Shown: positions 17,301-28,300 of the stretch, piece by piece
Layout of the letters: every line of letters begins with the position of its first letter
Position numbering within the stretch: the first letter of the stretch is position 1
NCBI RefSeq assembly: GCF_000003815.2
Contig: NC_049981.1
Coordinates: 28,446,379 to 28,510,378, forward strand
Source: Branchiostoma floridae
Taxonomy: Eukaryota > Chordata > Leptocardii > Amphioxiformes > Branchiostomatidae
Length of the DNA: 64,000 bases
Direction: 5' to 3'
Position numbers and translations under genes: made by a program
The notes under the pieces: model-generated
What the model was told of the DNA's origin: nothing
Databases searched by the model: none
Seen by the model: the letters and a program-made list of their open reading frames with translations, nothing else

Positions 17301-19910
17301 ATGCAACAAGTATTACCTACAGCATTGTCTCCAGTTTTCGTGTTCTACTAATTGTTTGTGAGCCAATGTTGGCAAGTTGTTATATCTATCATTTTGATAA
17401 AACAACAATACAATTTCATCAATTCCATGACAACAAGTTTAGATTTTTTCAACAGATGACATCAAATTTCGTTCTGTCCCAATAAGCAAATTTCTGTCTA
17501 GGGACGGAGGGACGAGTCCTGACTCTTGGAGTGAGCCCTGATTAGTAATAATATTATAAGACCACAATCTCTTTCTGTAACCTTTTATTACACATGCTGT
17601 GGAGTTCAATCATAAATGTATACAAAATGTGAAGACTCCCTGTTTGTACCTTTTCTAACAGTTGTTCAGCTTGCACCTTCCCATCACTGCTGCTGGCATC
17701 CCTGATGGCCTCCTTCATCATCTTTATCTCCTCATCTTTCTGTGCTAACTGTTCTCTCACTGACTTTAGTAAGTCATCACTGTTTTGGGCAGACTGAAAA
17801 AATGATGCTGGTGTTACATGTTATATGTTGCATGGTGTTGGTTCATGAAAGTTCATTCCAAATGTAACTGCCAGTTGGATTTGCTCAAACTACAACATGC
17901 AAGAATACATTAATATTTGATATGGTGTTGCATATATCTTGTGTGGGAATATCATTGTAGTTGACAAATCTTTTGCTTTCCAGATGTTATACCGGGTAAT
18001 GAACTTTTTCATCTTTTATTCATCCAAGGACCTTATGGCAAAGTGCATAACTACAAGAAATGAAATGTAAAGTCTGAAGATGTTTCATGAACACCTAAAT
18101 GGGATAGTTTTGAAAGGTTACATTACTATTACATTACAAAAGTAACCCATTACCTTTCTAAACAAATACACGTTCCTAATTAATTACAAGTACCTATCAT
18201 CCCATGATTGTCATCCATAACCAATTATGTGTGATTGAATCTGTGGTTTAACTAAACAGCAATTCTGTAATACACACAAAACAATTATAGCTTCCTTTGG
18301 CCAAAACTGACAAAATAATCTAATAAAACTTGACAATGTTTCCTTGAAAAGTCAATGAACTTTCAGCTGAACGTTGGCCACAGTAAAACACAATAGAAAG
18401 GGTGAGATCATACTATTTAAAGATATGCCTTGACAGGGGATGAAAGGGAACATGCACCCCCAGGGCCAATGGCGTGGTAATGAAGTACACTGGAAGTAAT
18501 GGTGACAACTAACAACATTCCTGTCTTCCATTACAGAAAGTTTAAACATTGCAGAAGTGCTAGTGTTTATTCCTGTGTTGATGCTATATCATCAGTATAT
18601 GTTAAAAATTATGAAACAACATTTTCGTGTTCAATCATTACATGTAATAGCTCTACAAAATTAGCTGAAAATTATACAACATGAAACAAAAGTTTGCAAA
18701 CATAATCAAAGTTTGGAAAAGATTACAATTTTCCCAACTCACCATGAAGTTTCTCATATCCTGTCCTCTGTCCTTCAAGACTTGGTCCAAGTGTCTTTTC
18801 AAGTGAGAGTTTTCCCTGACCAGATCATCAAACACTTCTTTAGACACGCCTGGTCCTGGTGTAATAAGACTCTCCAGCTTCTTCCCAGACATCTTACCGA
18901 ATCTGATGAGGGGACAGAAAGAGTTGCAAGTAACCATACATTAAAATTAGTTTTGAAGCTTTAGCAGTTGTTTTGAAGCTCACTGATATCAGGATGAAAT
19001 ATTTATAAGATGTTTCAACCAGAGGTGGGATTTTTTATTACCTGGAACTTCAAACTTGATACACCACCATTTACGTAATCAACCAATCAATCCAGCAATT
19101 GTTTCTAAAAAAAAGAGGATTCTGAAATTATGAAAGGTTGAGATATCTTCCTGATAAAGAAGCAGATTATATCTCCTAAATGGTTGTAAACAAGTATTTC
19201 TTGACTGTATGGAGAAGACCAACTATTAGGGCAAGCACCATACAAGCAAAATATCTAAGTGTACATGTTGTTATAATATTCATGTCTAACCTGTCCTGTG
19301 CCCTCTTCAGTAACAACTCATACTGGTTAGCTCTGGTTTTGTATCTCTTGGTCTCCTGTTGTTGTTCATGTAACAGAAGGACAAACTGTTCCAACTGAGA
19401 CTTGTCCAACTGAGACTTCTCCTTTTGCTGTTCCTTCAGCTGATTATTCTCATTCTGAAGGTGCTTGGCAAATATTATCAACTCCTGTAATAGACAAGGC
19501 AAATGCAAACAATTAATGGTTTGATGCTGTAACAACAGAGTTACAAACTGAAAAATAAAACATAGAGTATAATATAATCAAACATCAATAGCTTAATCAC
19601 ACCATTATAATAGTAAATAAGTAGATTATAAGTAGAAAACCAATTTTTCTATACAATATTACCTTTTGTGAGAGTGTGTCATATTACCTCTTTTCTACAT
19701 TGCTGCTTCTGGTACTTTTCTCAAATTATAGCATACAACTTATCATATATATTATATACATATATGACTTTTCCCTTTACTCTTCAAGTTTAAGTTTAAG
19801 TCTTTTACAATTCAAAGTTTTATAAATCCAAGTTTATTAAAATAATTTTTTTATGAAGGACATCTTACCTTGACTTTCTCTGGAGCGACGGTTGTTTGTG
19901 ATTCTGCCAT
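14270..19910 (-). CDS. UBAN-domain coiled-coil protein with C-terminal C2HC zinc finger (NEMO/optineurin/ABIN group)
   Basis: Likely a ubiquitin-binding scaffold in NF-kB or selective-autophagy signalling. Exons in transcript order: 19869-19910, 19291-19484, 18743-18902, 17650-17793, 16960-17130, 16385-16513, 15707-15934, 15507-15575, 15121-15207 and 14270-14527. They total 1482 nt, exactly 493 codons plus stop. The protein is almost all heptad-rich coiled coil. The UBAN-type core FYKEDFEAEQQER is at residues about 320-332; binding of linear or K63 ubiquitin follows from the family, not from data here. A Pro/Met-rich linker (residues about 380-465) precedes a C2HC finger (CPRC...H...C, residues 470-490), the arrangement seen in NEMO and optineurin and also in ABIN-2. 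I cannot decide between these paralogues. The start was chosen at the ATG in the first recognisable exon; an open frame continues upstream to 20036. The last coding segment is tandemly duplicated downstream. Confidence 0.8.
14586..14748. repeat. Possible LINE 3' tail with ATACAG repeats
   Basis: A GC-richer block (GCGAAGCTGGTGTGTTACGC and following) ends in a short (GATACA)n run at 14725-14745. LINEs of the CR1/L2 type often end in such microsatellites. It lies just beyond the last UBAN-gene exon boundary. Confidence 0.4.
14985..15060 (-). repeat. tRNA-derived SINE remnant
   Basis: On the minus strand, AGTGAAGTGGTTTGATGG and AGGGTTTGATTCTC are spaced like degenerate A and B boxes. It lies in a UBAN-gene intron, 60 bp from an exon. 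Confidence 0.35.
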
Positions 19911-20660
19911 GTTGTCCCTATCCCTTTGGCTTTTAACTTGAGATAGATGAACAACTTTAACAAGAACTTGTGAGGTCTTTGCCTGTCTTGAAGTCAGATA
20001 CAAATAGATTTGTCCTGACTTTTCTGTTGTCCACATAAGAGAAGGGACAAAAAATATGAAAAATTACTGATACAACATTATGGCTGGCTAATCTTAAATT
20101 TCTAGAAACTCAACGAGCACAAACTACTAATTAAAAGTAGTTTATAAACTGAAATAGATTTTGACAAATCAGCCACAACAATTATGATCTTAGGATGGGC
20201 TGAAAATATGATTGTCCTGACTAAGTTCAACTCTCAACTGTCAAAATTGTACTTTAAAACCACATTACATTAGACTCTATGATAAGTAATAATTATAAAA
20301 CACTACTGCTAGCTGCTCTAGCACAATTCTATTGAAAGCTTCTTGTCCTGATTTTAGTTTTATATAAATTTTGAATAGCTTCCCACAGCCACGTTTACAC
20401 AGCTGTATTGTGTCACGTTAATAATACAAATATTAACACATTTCACGACAACAAAGGAACTGATCAAAATTTCCATCGAATTTGCTTCCCAGTATAACAC
20501 AATCATCCGAATTACGTATTACGAGTGCTACAGTAACTAGTACTTTGCCACAAAATTACAAATCATGTCAAGATCTGGAGTTGAGTAGAGTCAAGTTGAA
20601 AATAGTCAAGTTCTTATATCCAAATTATTAACACAATGATACGAAACCTTTACAAACTCA

Positions 20661-20725
20661 CCTGAAACCAAGAATGTGGCGTTGTTGGAATAAAGTAGCG
20701 AGGAAATGACGATTGGTAAAAAAGA
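20661..20725 (-). other. Possible untranslated first exon of the UBAN gene
   Basis: On the minus strand a good donor (GTGAGT) follows position 20661. It would splice to an acceptor just upstream of the ATG exon (a pyrimidine-rich CTCAAG acceptor near 19935). It lies next to the CpG-rich promoter block. Only the donor side is well supported; the 5' limit is a guess. Confidence 0.35.
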
Positions 20726-20933
20726 TGGCTATTTTAAATGCAAGTGGTTTTTCAACTTTTTGTGAAAGACGGAACAAAACGCCACGCAATCTAAACCCCG
20801 AAGAAACGCCAAGTAGCGACCTCGTAAAAGCGAAATTTCGTCATCTAGAGGACCCCTAGTTCCTACAGAAACGGAAATAGGTACGTTCTATATTCAGAAA
20901 TCTTCTATAGACTGTCCAATCTCGATGTATTTC

Positions 20934-21002
20934 GGGACTTTCCATGGCCAACCCTCCGAAATCGTGACGAACCGGGATTTCCGGGTGTGTAGGGGAATCC
21001 CC
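20934..21002. promoter_or_regulatory. Cluster of three NF-kB-type binding sites
   Basis: Within 69 bp are GGGACTTTCC (classical kB site), GGGATTTCC (9-bp Rel-type site) and the fully palindromic GGGGAATCCCC. The first and third are exact matches to GGGRNWYYCC. Binding is not shown; the density and the downstream gene's likely NF-kB role make it credible. Confidence 0.5.
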
Positions 21003-21097
21003 TGACGTCAACAACTCATGCGTACTCTTCGTTCTCGTTCCCAAAATTGACACTACCAAACTTGGGAACGAGAAAGAACACGGTATCTGTGACGTCA
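21003..21097. promoter_or_regulatory. Paired CRE sites flanking a short inverted repeat
   Basis: TGACGTCAACA occurs twice, at 21003 and 21090. Between them lie two 13-nt inverted arms, TTCTCGTTCCCAA and its complement, 17 bases apart. CREB/ATF binding is inferred from consensus only. Confidence 0.45.
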
Positions 21098-21795
21098 ACA
21101 CAAATGTTTTCTTTCCCCCTGCCCGCCATAGCTGCCAGTTGAACGGACGAGGAACATTCTGGACAAAATGACATAACTGACCAGGAGTAACGTGACAAGC
21201 GACCAATTAAGCGCCACCGCATGCCTTAAAATCCTGCTTAAATCGGGAGAAGCCTTGGAAGTGGTGTGGTTGTGTTGGAAAGAGAGATTCTTGCGAAGTT
21301 TGACAGTGCACTGCATAGCATGACACTTTGACGAAACTCAACTGTTGGCTGAGATTTGGAAAGTTAATGCGCTACTATATGCCCTGTATGCATCATCAGG
21401 TGGTGATTGTGAGTTGGCAGAAGTTTCTGGAACATTCAGGACGAACACAGCCTGACAGAGTTGTCTCAGAGACCAGCTGCTGGGTAGATTATTTATAGTG
21501 AACTTAGAGTACTCTATCTATGCAGAGCATCTTGTTTGCACTGCATGAGCAGACGGCATTGCAATTGTTGTTAGTGTTAAAAGTTCAGTTCAAAGTCGAC
21601 TTGTGTTTTCAAGCAGCGTTTTTACAATCTAGGGGAGGTGTAGTACAAAACTTTCTATCTACGGATCTGTGGCAAGTTGTTTTGTAATACATTCACATCT
21701 TTAAATCCTTGTAAGAGCTTGTAACGGCCATGACCTCTCAGATGTTGCATCCTAAAATGCTTTACATTACGTTACATATGCGTAAGTAGTACTGC

Positions 21796-22371
21796 ATGGT
21801 ACGACCTAGTATTGCTGATGGCCGAAGTGTGTACAGGTTCCTATGTTTTCTATTCTCGTATGCCCTGTACACCTTCCTTGTGATTGCTGCCATAGTATGC
21901 ATGCTGGCGTATGATGTTCTGCGTCGCTATGTCGGCAGAGAGAACCTGTTGAGAGTGCTAGCTTCTGGTCTGAACGAAGATTTAGGAGACCAACAAACAG
22001 TTCGTCACAGCGGCGGGGAGGTTACCATCATACCCAGGCAACGAACGCCGCTGAACAGGGACAGATCTGAAGAAGACTCTACCACATCATCCAGCGCTGA
22101 TGCTAGAACTAGCTGTTCGAACGACGATTTAGCAAACGACGAGCAGAGAGTGACCAGAAGAAAAGGAGGTGGAAGGACGTCAGAGGAAGAAAGTTGTAAC
22201 ACAGACAGGGCAAGGTACAGCAAGGACATCAGATACCTTGAGATTGAAGTTGATACAGCAGATTATCACAGGTCTGTAGGTAAAGGTAGTTCAGAAGGTG
22301 ATCCTACAGAAGACTACTGTATTGGAGACATTGAAGTCACGGAGAACATGGCAGTAGCCACAAATGGCACC
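21796..22371 (+). CDS. HERC N-terminal extension with predicted transmembrane helix
   Basis: The first coding exon adds 192 residues before the point where HERC3/HERC4 proteins normally begin (Met193, MFCWGA). Residues about 15-39 form a 25-residue hydrophobic stretch without charge ([20 protein letters not shown] and onward), followed by basic RR, which suits a signal-anchor. Residues 60-190 are low-complexity and acidic/Ser-rich with several Asp/Glu clusters. A stop codon in frame 9 bp before the ATG argues that this ATG is the real upstream limit. Whether translation starts here or at Met193 cannot be settled from sequence. Confidence 0.7.
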
Positions 22372-25300
22372 ATGTTCTGCTGGGGTGCAGCCCGGAATGG
22401 GGAGCTCGGACTGGGAGGTATCGAGGAAGATGTCATCCTAGCACCGAAGGAGCAACCATTTGGGGCAACAAAGGCAATGAGGTAATAATTGTCAAATTAA
22501 GCTACTAGTAGAACTTTCAAGCTTGCCATCTATGCGAAAAGAAGATAGACCAAAACTGAAACTTCAAAATTAGAATCCACTTTCACTTTTGATTACCTAT
22601 AGACTGTTGACCTAACGTTATACAAAGACTTTGTTTCTACTACTTTTTATTAGATTGATTATTGGAAACTTTAATGTGACTTGATTGTCTTGCAGGTGAT
22701 GTGATTGTGTCGTAACTTAGGAATCGGTCTCTATATTATAACTTAATGGCCATACTGGAAAGATATTGGAATAAGCTATTTCATGATCAGTGCATACACA
22801 TGACTCAGTGTTTCGTACGTAGGTAACAGCTATTTGCTCTTTAGTACGTGTAGACATGCAATTCAGACATGGCACTTAAGGTTGTTGGAACCCTCTCCAG
22901 GGAAGTGAGCTGTGGACGGCAGCACACGGTGTTTGTACTGGCAGAAGGAACTGTCTACACTTGTGGCTCCAACGACTACGGACAACTGGGCCAGGACAAG
23001 GGGCACAAGAGGCCAAGTAAGAACCGCTGACCAGGGGGGAACGTTTAGCAGTTTACTTAGAGGTCAAGTGCACCACAAGACAGTATTTTTAGCAGATACT
23101 GAGGTTGACATTTAAGTCTAGATATTCTAGTCCAGAGCATTCTATTTTGTCAGCTGTGTTTGTCATGGCTTCTTGACATAGATACAGGATTACAAATGTA
23201 TCTCCAGCTCTCAAATATATCTGTACCCTCATTGTTAGGGGGGTATATCTATCTAGAACATGGCCACTACCCCTCAGCCAATCAGAGCCCTTCAATTACT
23301 GTATTTATATCCCCATGGTGCAGAAAAATATGGTACTATGAAAAAGTGTGGTACTATCAACTCATTTGCATTAACCGAACCACACGTTTTTGATAATAAG
23401 TACCACGCTTTTTTCAAAGTACAATACTTTTTCTGTTCCACTTGTCGGCTTATACACTGTGCTAATTGCCTACGGGATTAGAGAATTTAAAGGGATCAAT
23501 ACAAAGTATTATATATTTCTCTGTTATGATGTCAAGCCATATTGTTCTTGAACATGTGATTGTCAGTAATACCAGCATTTGAGCCCAACTTCTGTGCACA
23601 CATATGCAGCTGTAATCACAGCCCTGGATACGCAGAGCATACAGCAGGTGTCCTGCGGAGACTATCACAACCTGGTGGTCAACGACAAATACCAAGTCTT
23701 CTCCTGGGGGTATGATGACTGTGGACAGCTCGGACACACGCTTGAGGCAGGGGGCAATAACTCAAGAAGGCCCAGGTGGGTGTGCTAGCTATGGACTGTC
23801 TGGTTCCACTCACATGTCATTGGTGTAGTGAAACAAGGTCTATCTACCTTTCAAAAACCATGAACACATTACACAGCATGTCCATATCACAAGGGATCAA
23901 AATTTGAAGGTTAACTGCCATACCATAGCTGCTTGGAGACCCACTGTTGAAATTGACCTTCATTTTCCCATCCAACGCTACCCACTAACCAAATATCAGA
24001 AGGATCCATCCACAGCATTCACAGACACACACGTATGCACACTCACATGCACGTACGGCTACGCGCACACATATCCTTTTTCGTAAATACAATTTAAAGT
24101 CTGCTTTGAATATAATTCTGTACATTGGCTTAGAGTCCTTCCTCTGAGATGCTAGCTATGGCCTGAAATTGCTAGCTGTAGACTGAGGCCGAGTGTTGTA
24201 ACATATTCTATGTTGTTGTAAGCTGCTTTGTTTCTGATCACTATCTCTCCCTCTCTATGTATAGCCCTTTTTTTCAGCATTAACTCTTGATTAGAAGATT
24301 TGCAAAAAAATGCCTTGCTAACTAGCAGTGCATCTTTGTGCCTGAACTTTACACTGCCAATATTTTATGGTCTTATAAGTCCAAAATGACAAATAAGATC
24401 TTCCATATGGTTTCACCTGTGGTTGTGTTTAGGGGAGAAACTGATGATGACCCTGACCTAGAGGTCATTCATAATTCTGAACCCAGGTGAGGAGCATGAT
24501 GGGAATGGCATCCATCTAGTTCATGGCTTAGTTCATTATTGATAATCTTAGAAATGTGCTTATTGGTCTGCTTTTGGGGTTGTACTAATTTTTTTTACAA
24601 GATCATCTTCTTAGGCCAACTAGACTTGAGCTGAGGAGAAAAAATGTGCTTACAAAGACTACAAAGAGCATGTGATTTTGTGGTTTGTAGTAACCGCTTT
24701 TTTTAAAAGACGATTTTCTCAGACCAACTATATTATGCTTGAGCTGAGCAGTGGGATGTCTAAAAGAAAAAATGTTTTTATTCTTATTTTTTAAATATCT
24801 TTTGCACATTACATTGCCTATGCATTTCTGCTTTGGCTCTTGACTTCTGTCTTTTATTTCTTCTTCTTTTATCCTGCGGCACTGCCATTGACATACCATA
24901 TAAGTGATTGCATTAGACATTTACCGCTCTACTCTAATGTTCATGACTGTATTTTCCTTATACAACGTAGTGTAGTACATGCTTATGGTACACTCGTTTT
25001 ACTTCTTATAGATATCAATACATGAGTTTCTGATGAAGTTGTTTTCTCCCATGACAGGATGGTGAAAGAGTTGTCAAGCTTGCAGATAGTGCAGGTGGCC
25101 TGTGGAGGCAAACACTCCCTGGCTCTGTCCAATGGTAAGAATATTAACTTTTATGGTGTTGTTGTGTGAGTGCATACAGTGAATTTCATCTGTAGCTTTT
25201 TACACACTGTATCAGTATTAGATAATGATCTGGTCAAAGAACTGAAAGGTTGGTGTGCCAAATAACAATTTCTCAAGCAATTGGATATGATTTTGGAAAT

Positions 25301-28300
25301 GGTCAGACGTTTCAGGTAGCACCCAGTGCCTTTCTTCAGCAACACACTGCCTGTACGTGTGTCCTGGAACCAGTTTGGTGATCTGTTTGATACCTGTGTG
25401 TATTCACCACCTTCACAAATTCACACTGAGACACTCGATTTGATTTTGCAAAACCTGGGAGAAAATGGTGTTTGCAGCTGATTTAAGTTCACTGATAAAA
25501 CGGGGGTAGGTGGACAGAAGACAGAGCAAGCCTCTTCACGATGGTATTAAGTTTGTGGTAAAGAGGACATCAGGAAAGCTGAGAACATAAAACCACCACA
25601 TTAACATTTCAGTGTTTACAGTATTAAAGCTATTGCTGAGATTGTGGAGATATACATTTAATTGTTTTTCTGTGTGTTAAACAAAAGGTAAATTTGCCAC
25701 AACACTTCTGCAATTGTTTCTTCATACTAGATGGAAGGATATTTTCTTGGGGAAACAACTCCCATGGCCAGCTGGGCATAGGCTCCACCAAGAACCAGCC
25801 CAAACCCCAGGAGCTGACTAGCTTGACTGGCATCCCTTTCTGCCAGATTGTAGCAGGAGGCTCTCATAGCTTCGTCCTCTCCAAGTCTGGGGCTGTCTTT
25901 GGGTTTGGCAGGAACACGTAAGACGGATTAAATACTATACAAAGTTTTACTCCTTAGAAAAAGAGTCATATAACAAAAAGATGGCACTTTAGTAGTCAGG
26001 CATGGTGTTTGTTGTCTTGCTTTGTCAGAATGACACTTTGATGTATAAAGTTGACTTGTATTTTGTTTCATTGTGTTCTGAATGCAGTTTATTACCCAGT
26101 TGAAAATCTTGCTGTATCTTTTTTCATGCACAGATTCGGACAACTTGGTCTTGGGGACACAGGAGGTAAGAAATTGCTTTTTTGTCTCCTATGGAAAATT
26201 TTCTTGCTGTAATTTTACAAGCACCTTTCATTCGTTTGTATTGTTTATGTTGAGTACTAATTGAATGTACAAAAACCTGACAGGTTGTATACTCAATTTT
26301 TCTCTCCTCTAGATCGAAAGTACCCTACACACGTTAAATCCCTGCGGTCCCTGAAAGTGACCCACATATCGTGTGGGGAGGAACACACGGCAGTTTTGAC
26401 TCTAGATGGCGGTGTCCTGACATTTGGGGCAGGCAGCTATGGCCAGCTGGGCCACAATAGTAACAACCATGAAGCTCTACCCAGGAAAGTGTTTGAGCTG
26501 ATGGGGTTAGAGGTCACACAGCTTGCTTGTGGCAGGTAAGGAAATTAGGCTGGTAAGAACAAATAGAAGCCAAGCATTGCACTGAAGGCATTCTTCTGAT
26601 TTGGAATTAAGCTAATGAAGAATTGGCATTGTAAACTTATTCTAAGTTTTACCTTTTTCTGAGGCAGATCTTGATTTCTTGCTAAGCAATATCTGAAATA
26701 TAATATTTTGTGAAGGTATAGGGCAGTCAAATGTTTTGAGTTGCTAAGCATTTCAAGTATGATTCTATACACAGTAATAGCTTTTGTGAACTCCTAGTAC
26801 ATAGCTATCATAGTCTTCAAGAGTCTTGCTACGGATATGAATATTCTTTTTATGATTTCAGAATGCACACTATGGCATATGTGGAATCATCAGGGAGAAT
26901 CTATTCCTTTGGTCTTGGTGGGAATGGTCAGTTGGGTAGCAAAGGTACCACAAACTGTAACACTCCCATCACTGTGGACGGGCCATTCGTGCCCTTTGCA
27001 GGGGACAATAGCCTTGGTGAGTACCAGTAACAGACTAATGCAGGTTATTGACTTTTAGCATGGTTTTTATTGCAGACCAATTGTGCTTTCTTTGATATAC
27101 ATAAAATGTGTTTTTGTCCAACAGCTGACACATTCATATCCCTGTAGTGAGGGTGAAGATTTTATTAGCAAATGGACTTTGCTTGTCTTGAGAAGAACAG
27201 AATAAGATCAGATGACTTGCAATAGGAATAAGCACCATCAGGCCCCGGGTAAACCTGTCCTTGGTGCTGAAAATACCTTCAAGTGACATCTGCATGTTAC
27301 AACTGGCAGTAAGCAGGATTTTTGTGATTTCCAAGACAAGAAGAAGAGAAGAAGTACTTACCTACATTTTTGACTGCACATTCCTGTCTTTGTCAAGGTG
27401 TTTTTGTGGACTATTTGGCTATGTTGAATTTTAGTTGTGTAGGAAATCACAGTTCAATCCTGCTTTGCAATGAAATGTCAGTAGTACTTTTTCATATAAA
27501 CTTGTTTTTTTCTTCTTCCCCAAGAAGAGCAGTGTTATGTAGTGCAGGCCATCACTGCAGGAGGAGACCAGGCCTTTGCCTTAGCAAGCAAACTCCAGGT
27601 CAGTCATTGTAGCCTAAGAAATTCCCATTCCCATCAATGATTATTTATTGCACTTCTTTATAATAGACCTGTCATACATGTACATCACAAAATCATCAAC
27701 ACTGTATTTATGATATATATATGTTATGTTTGAGGACAAAATAGCAAACCTTGCTTATCAAGATTGTAGAAGTTGAAAAGAACAACATATTATGCCCATG
27801 TCAGTGTGTAAGGAATGAGTATTTGGGGCAGTGTAACTTTATCATGATATGCTTATACATGTAGTATGTTTTGTCTACTTCTTTGTTGCCAATTTATGCC
27901 AATTTTCAGTTATGATTTACCAATAGTATGTATTTTTTGTTAATCTTGTAGCCAACTAACGTGAGATTTATTTAAACACTCCAGGGTACCCCAAAACCAT
28001 TGGACTTCAGAGAAGCCCCCCGGCACAGACAGATCCTCTGCCTTAGTAATGAGATTATCGACACATGGTCCCAGGTTCCCTCTGGTGCCAAACTGTCTCC
28101 CGACATCTCCAGGGACATCCACAAGGTCTTCTCTTCTGCAGCTTGTCTCAATGGATCTTTCCTGCATAGGTGAAGAGTCTGTCATTGTAATTGTACCTCC
28201 CTTTTATCAACAGGGTTACTGTCTTTGTGTTTGCACATACCGCTGTTCGTTTGATGGAGTCGTACTAATTTTTGTATTGTCAGTAGTTATTGATGTTCTG

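Larger units (their letters stand above)
20726..21240. promoter_or_regulatory. Divergent promoter region between UBAN gene (-) and HERC gene (+)
   Basis: This is a locally GC/CpG-richer block between two divergently transcribed genes. It contains three NF-kB-type sites (20934-20943 GGGACTTTCC, 20974-20982 GGGATTTCC, 20992-21002 GGGGAATCCCC). It also has two perfect CRE palindromes TGACGTCA (21003-21010, 21090-21097) and a 13-bp inverted repeat (21032-21044 with 21062-21074). The first CRE directly abuts the last kB site. Function is inferred from motif match and position. Confidence 0.5.

Noticed and set aside
23567-23609. Alternative acceptor at 23567 for the third HERC exon
   Set aside because: It brings an in-frame stop or the wrong frame; the acceptor before 23610 gives the correct phase and RCC1 sequence.
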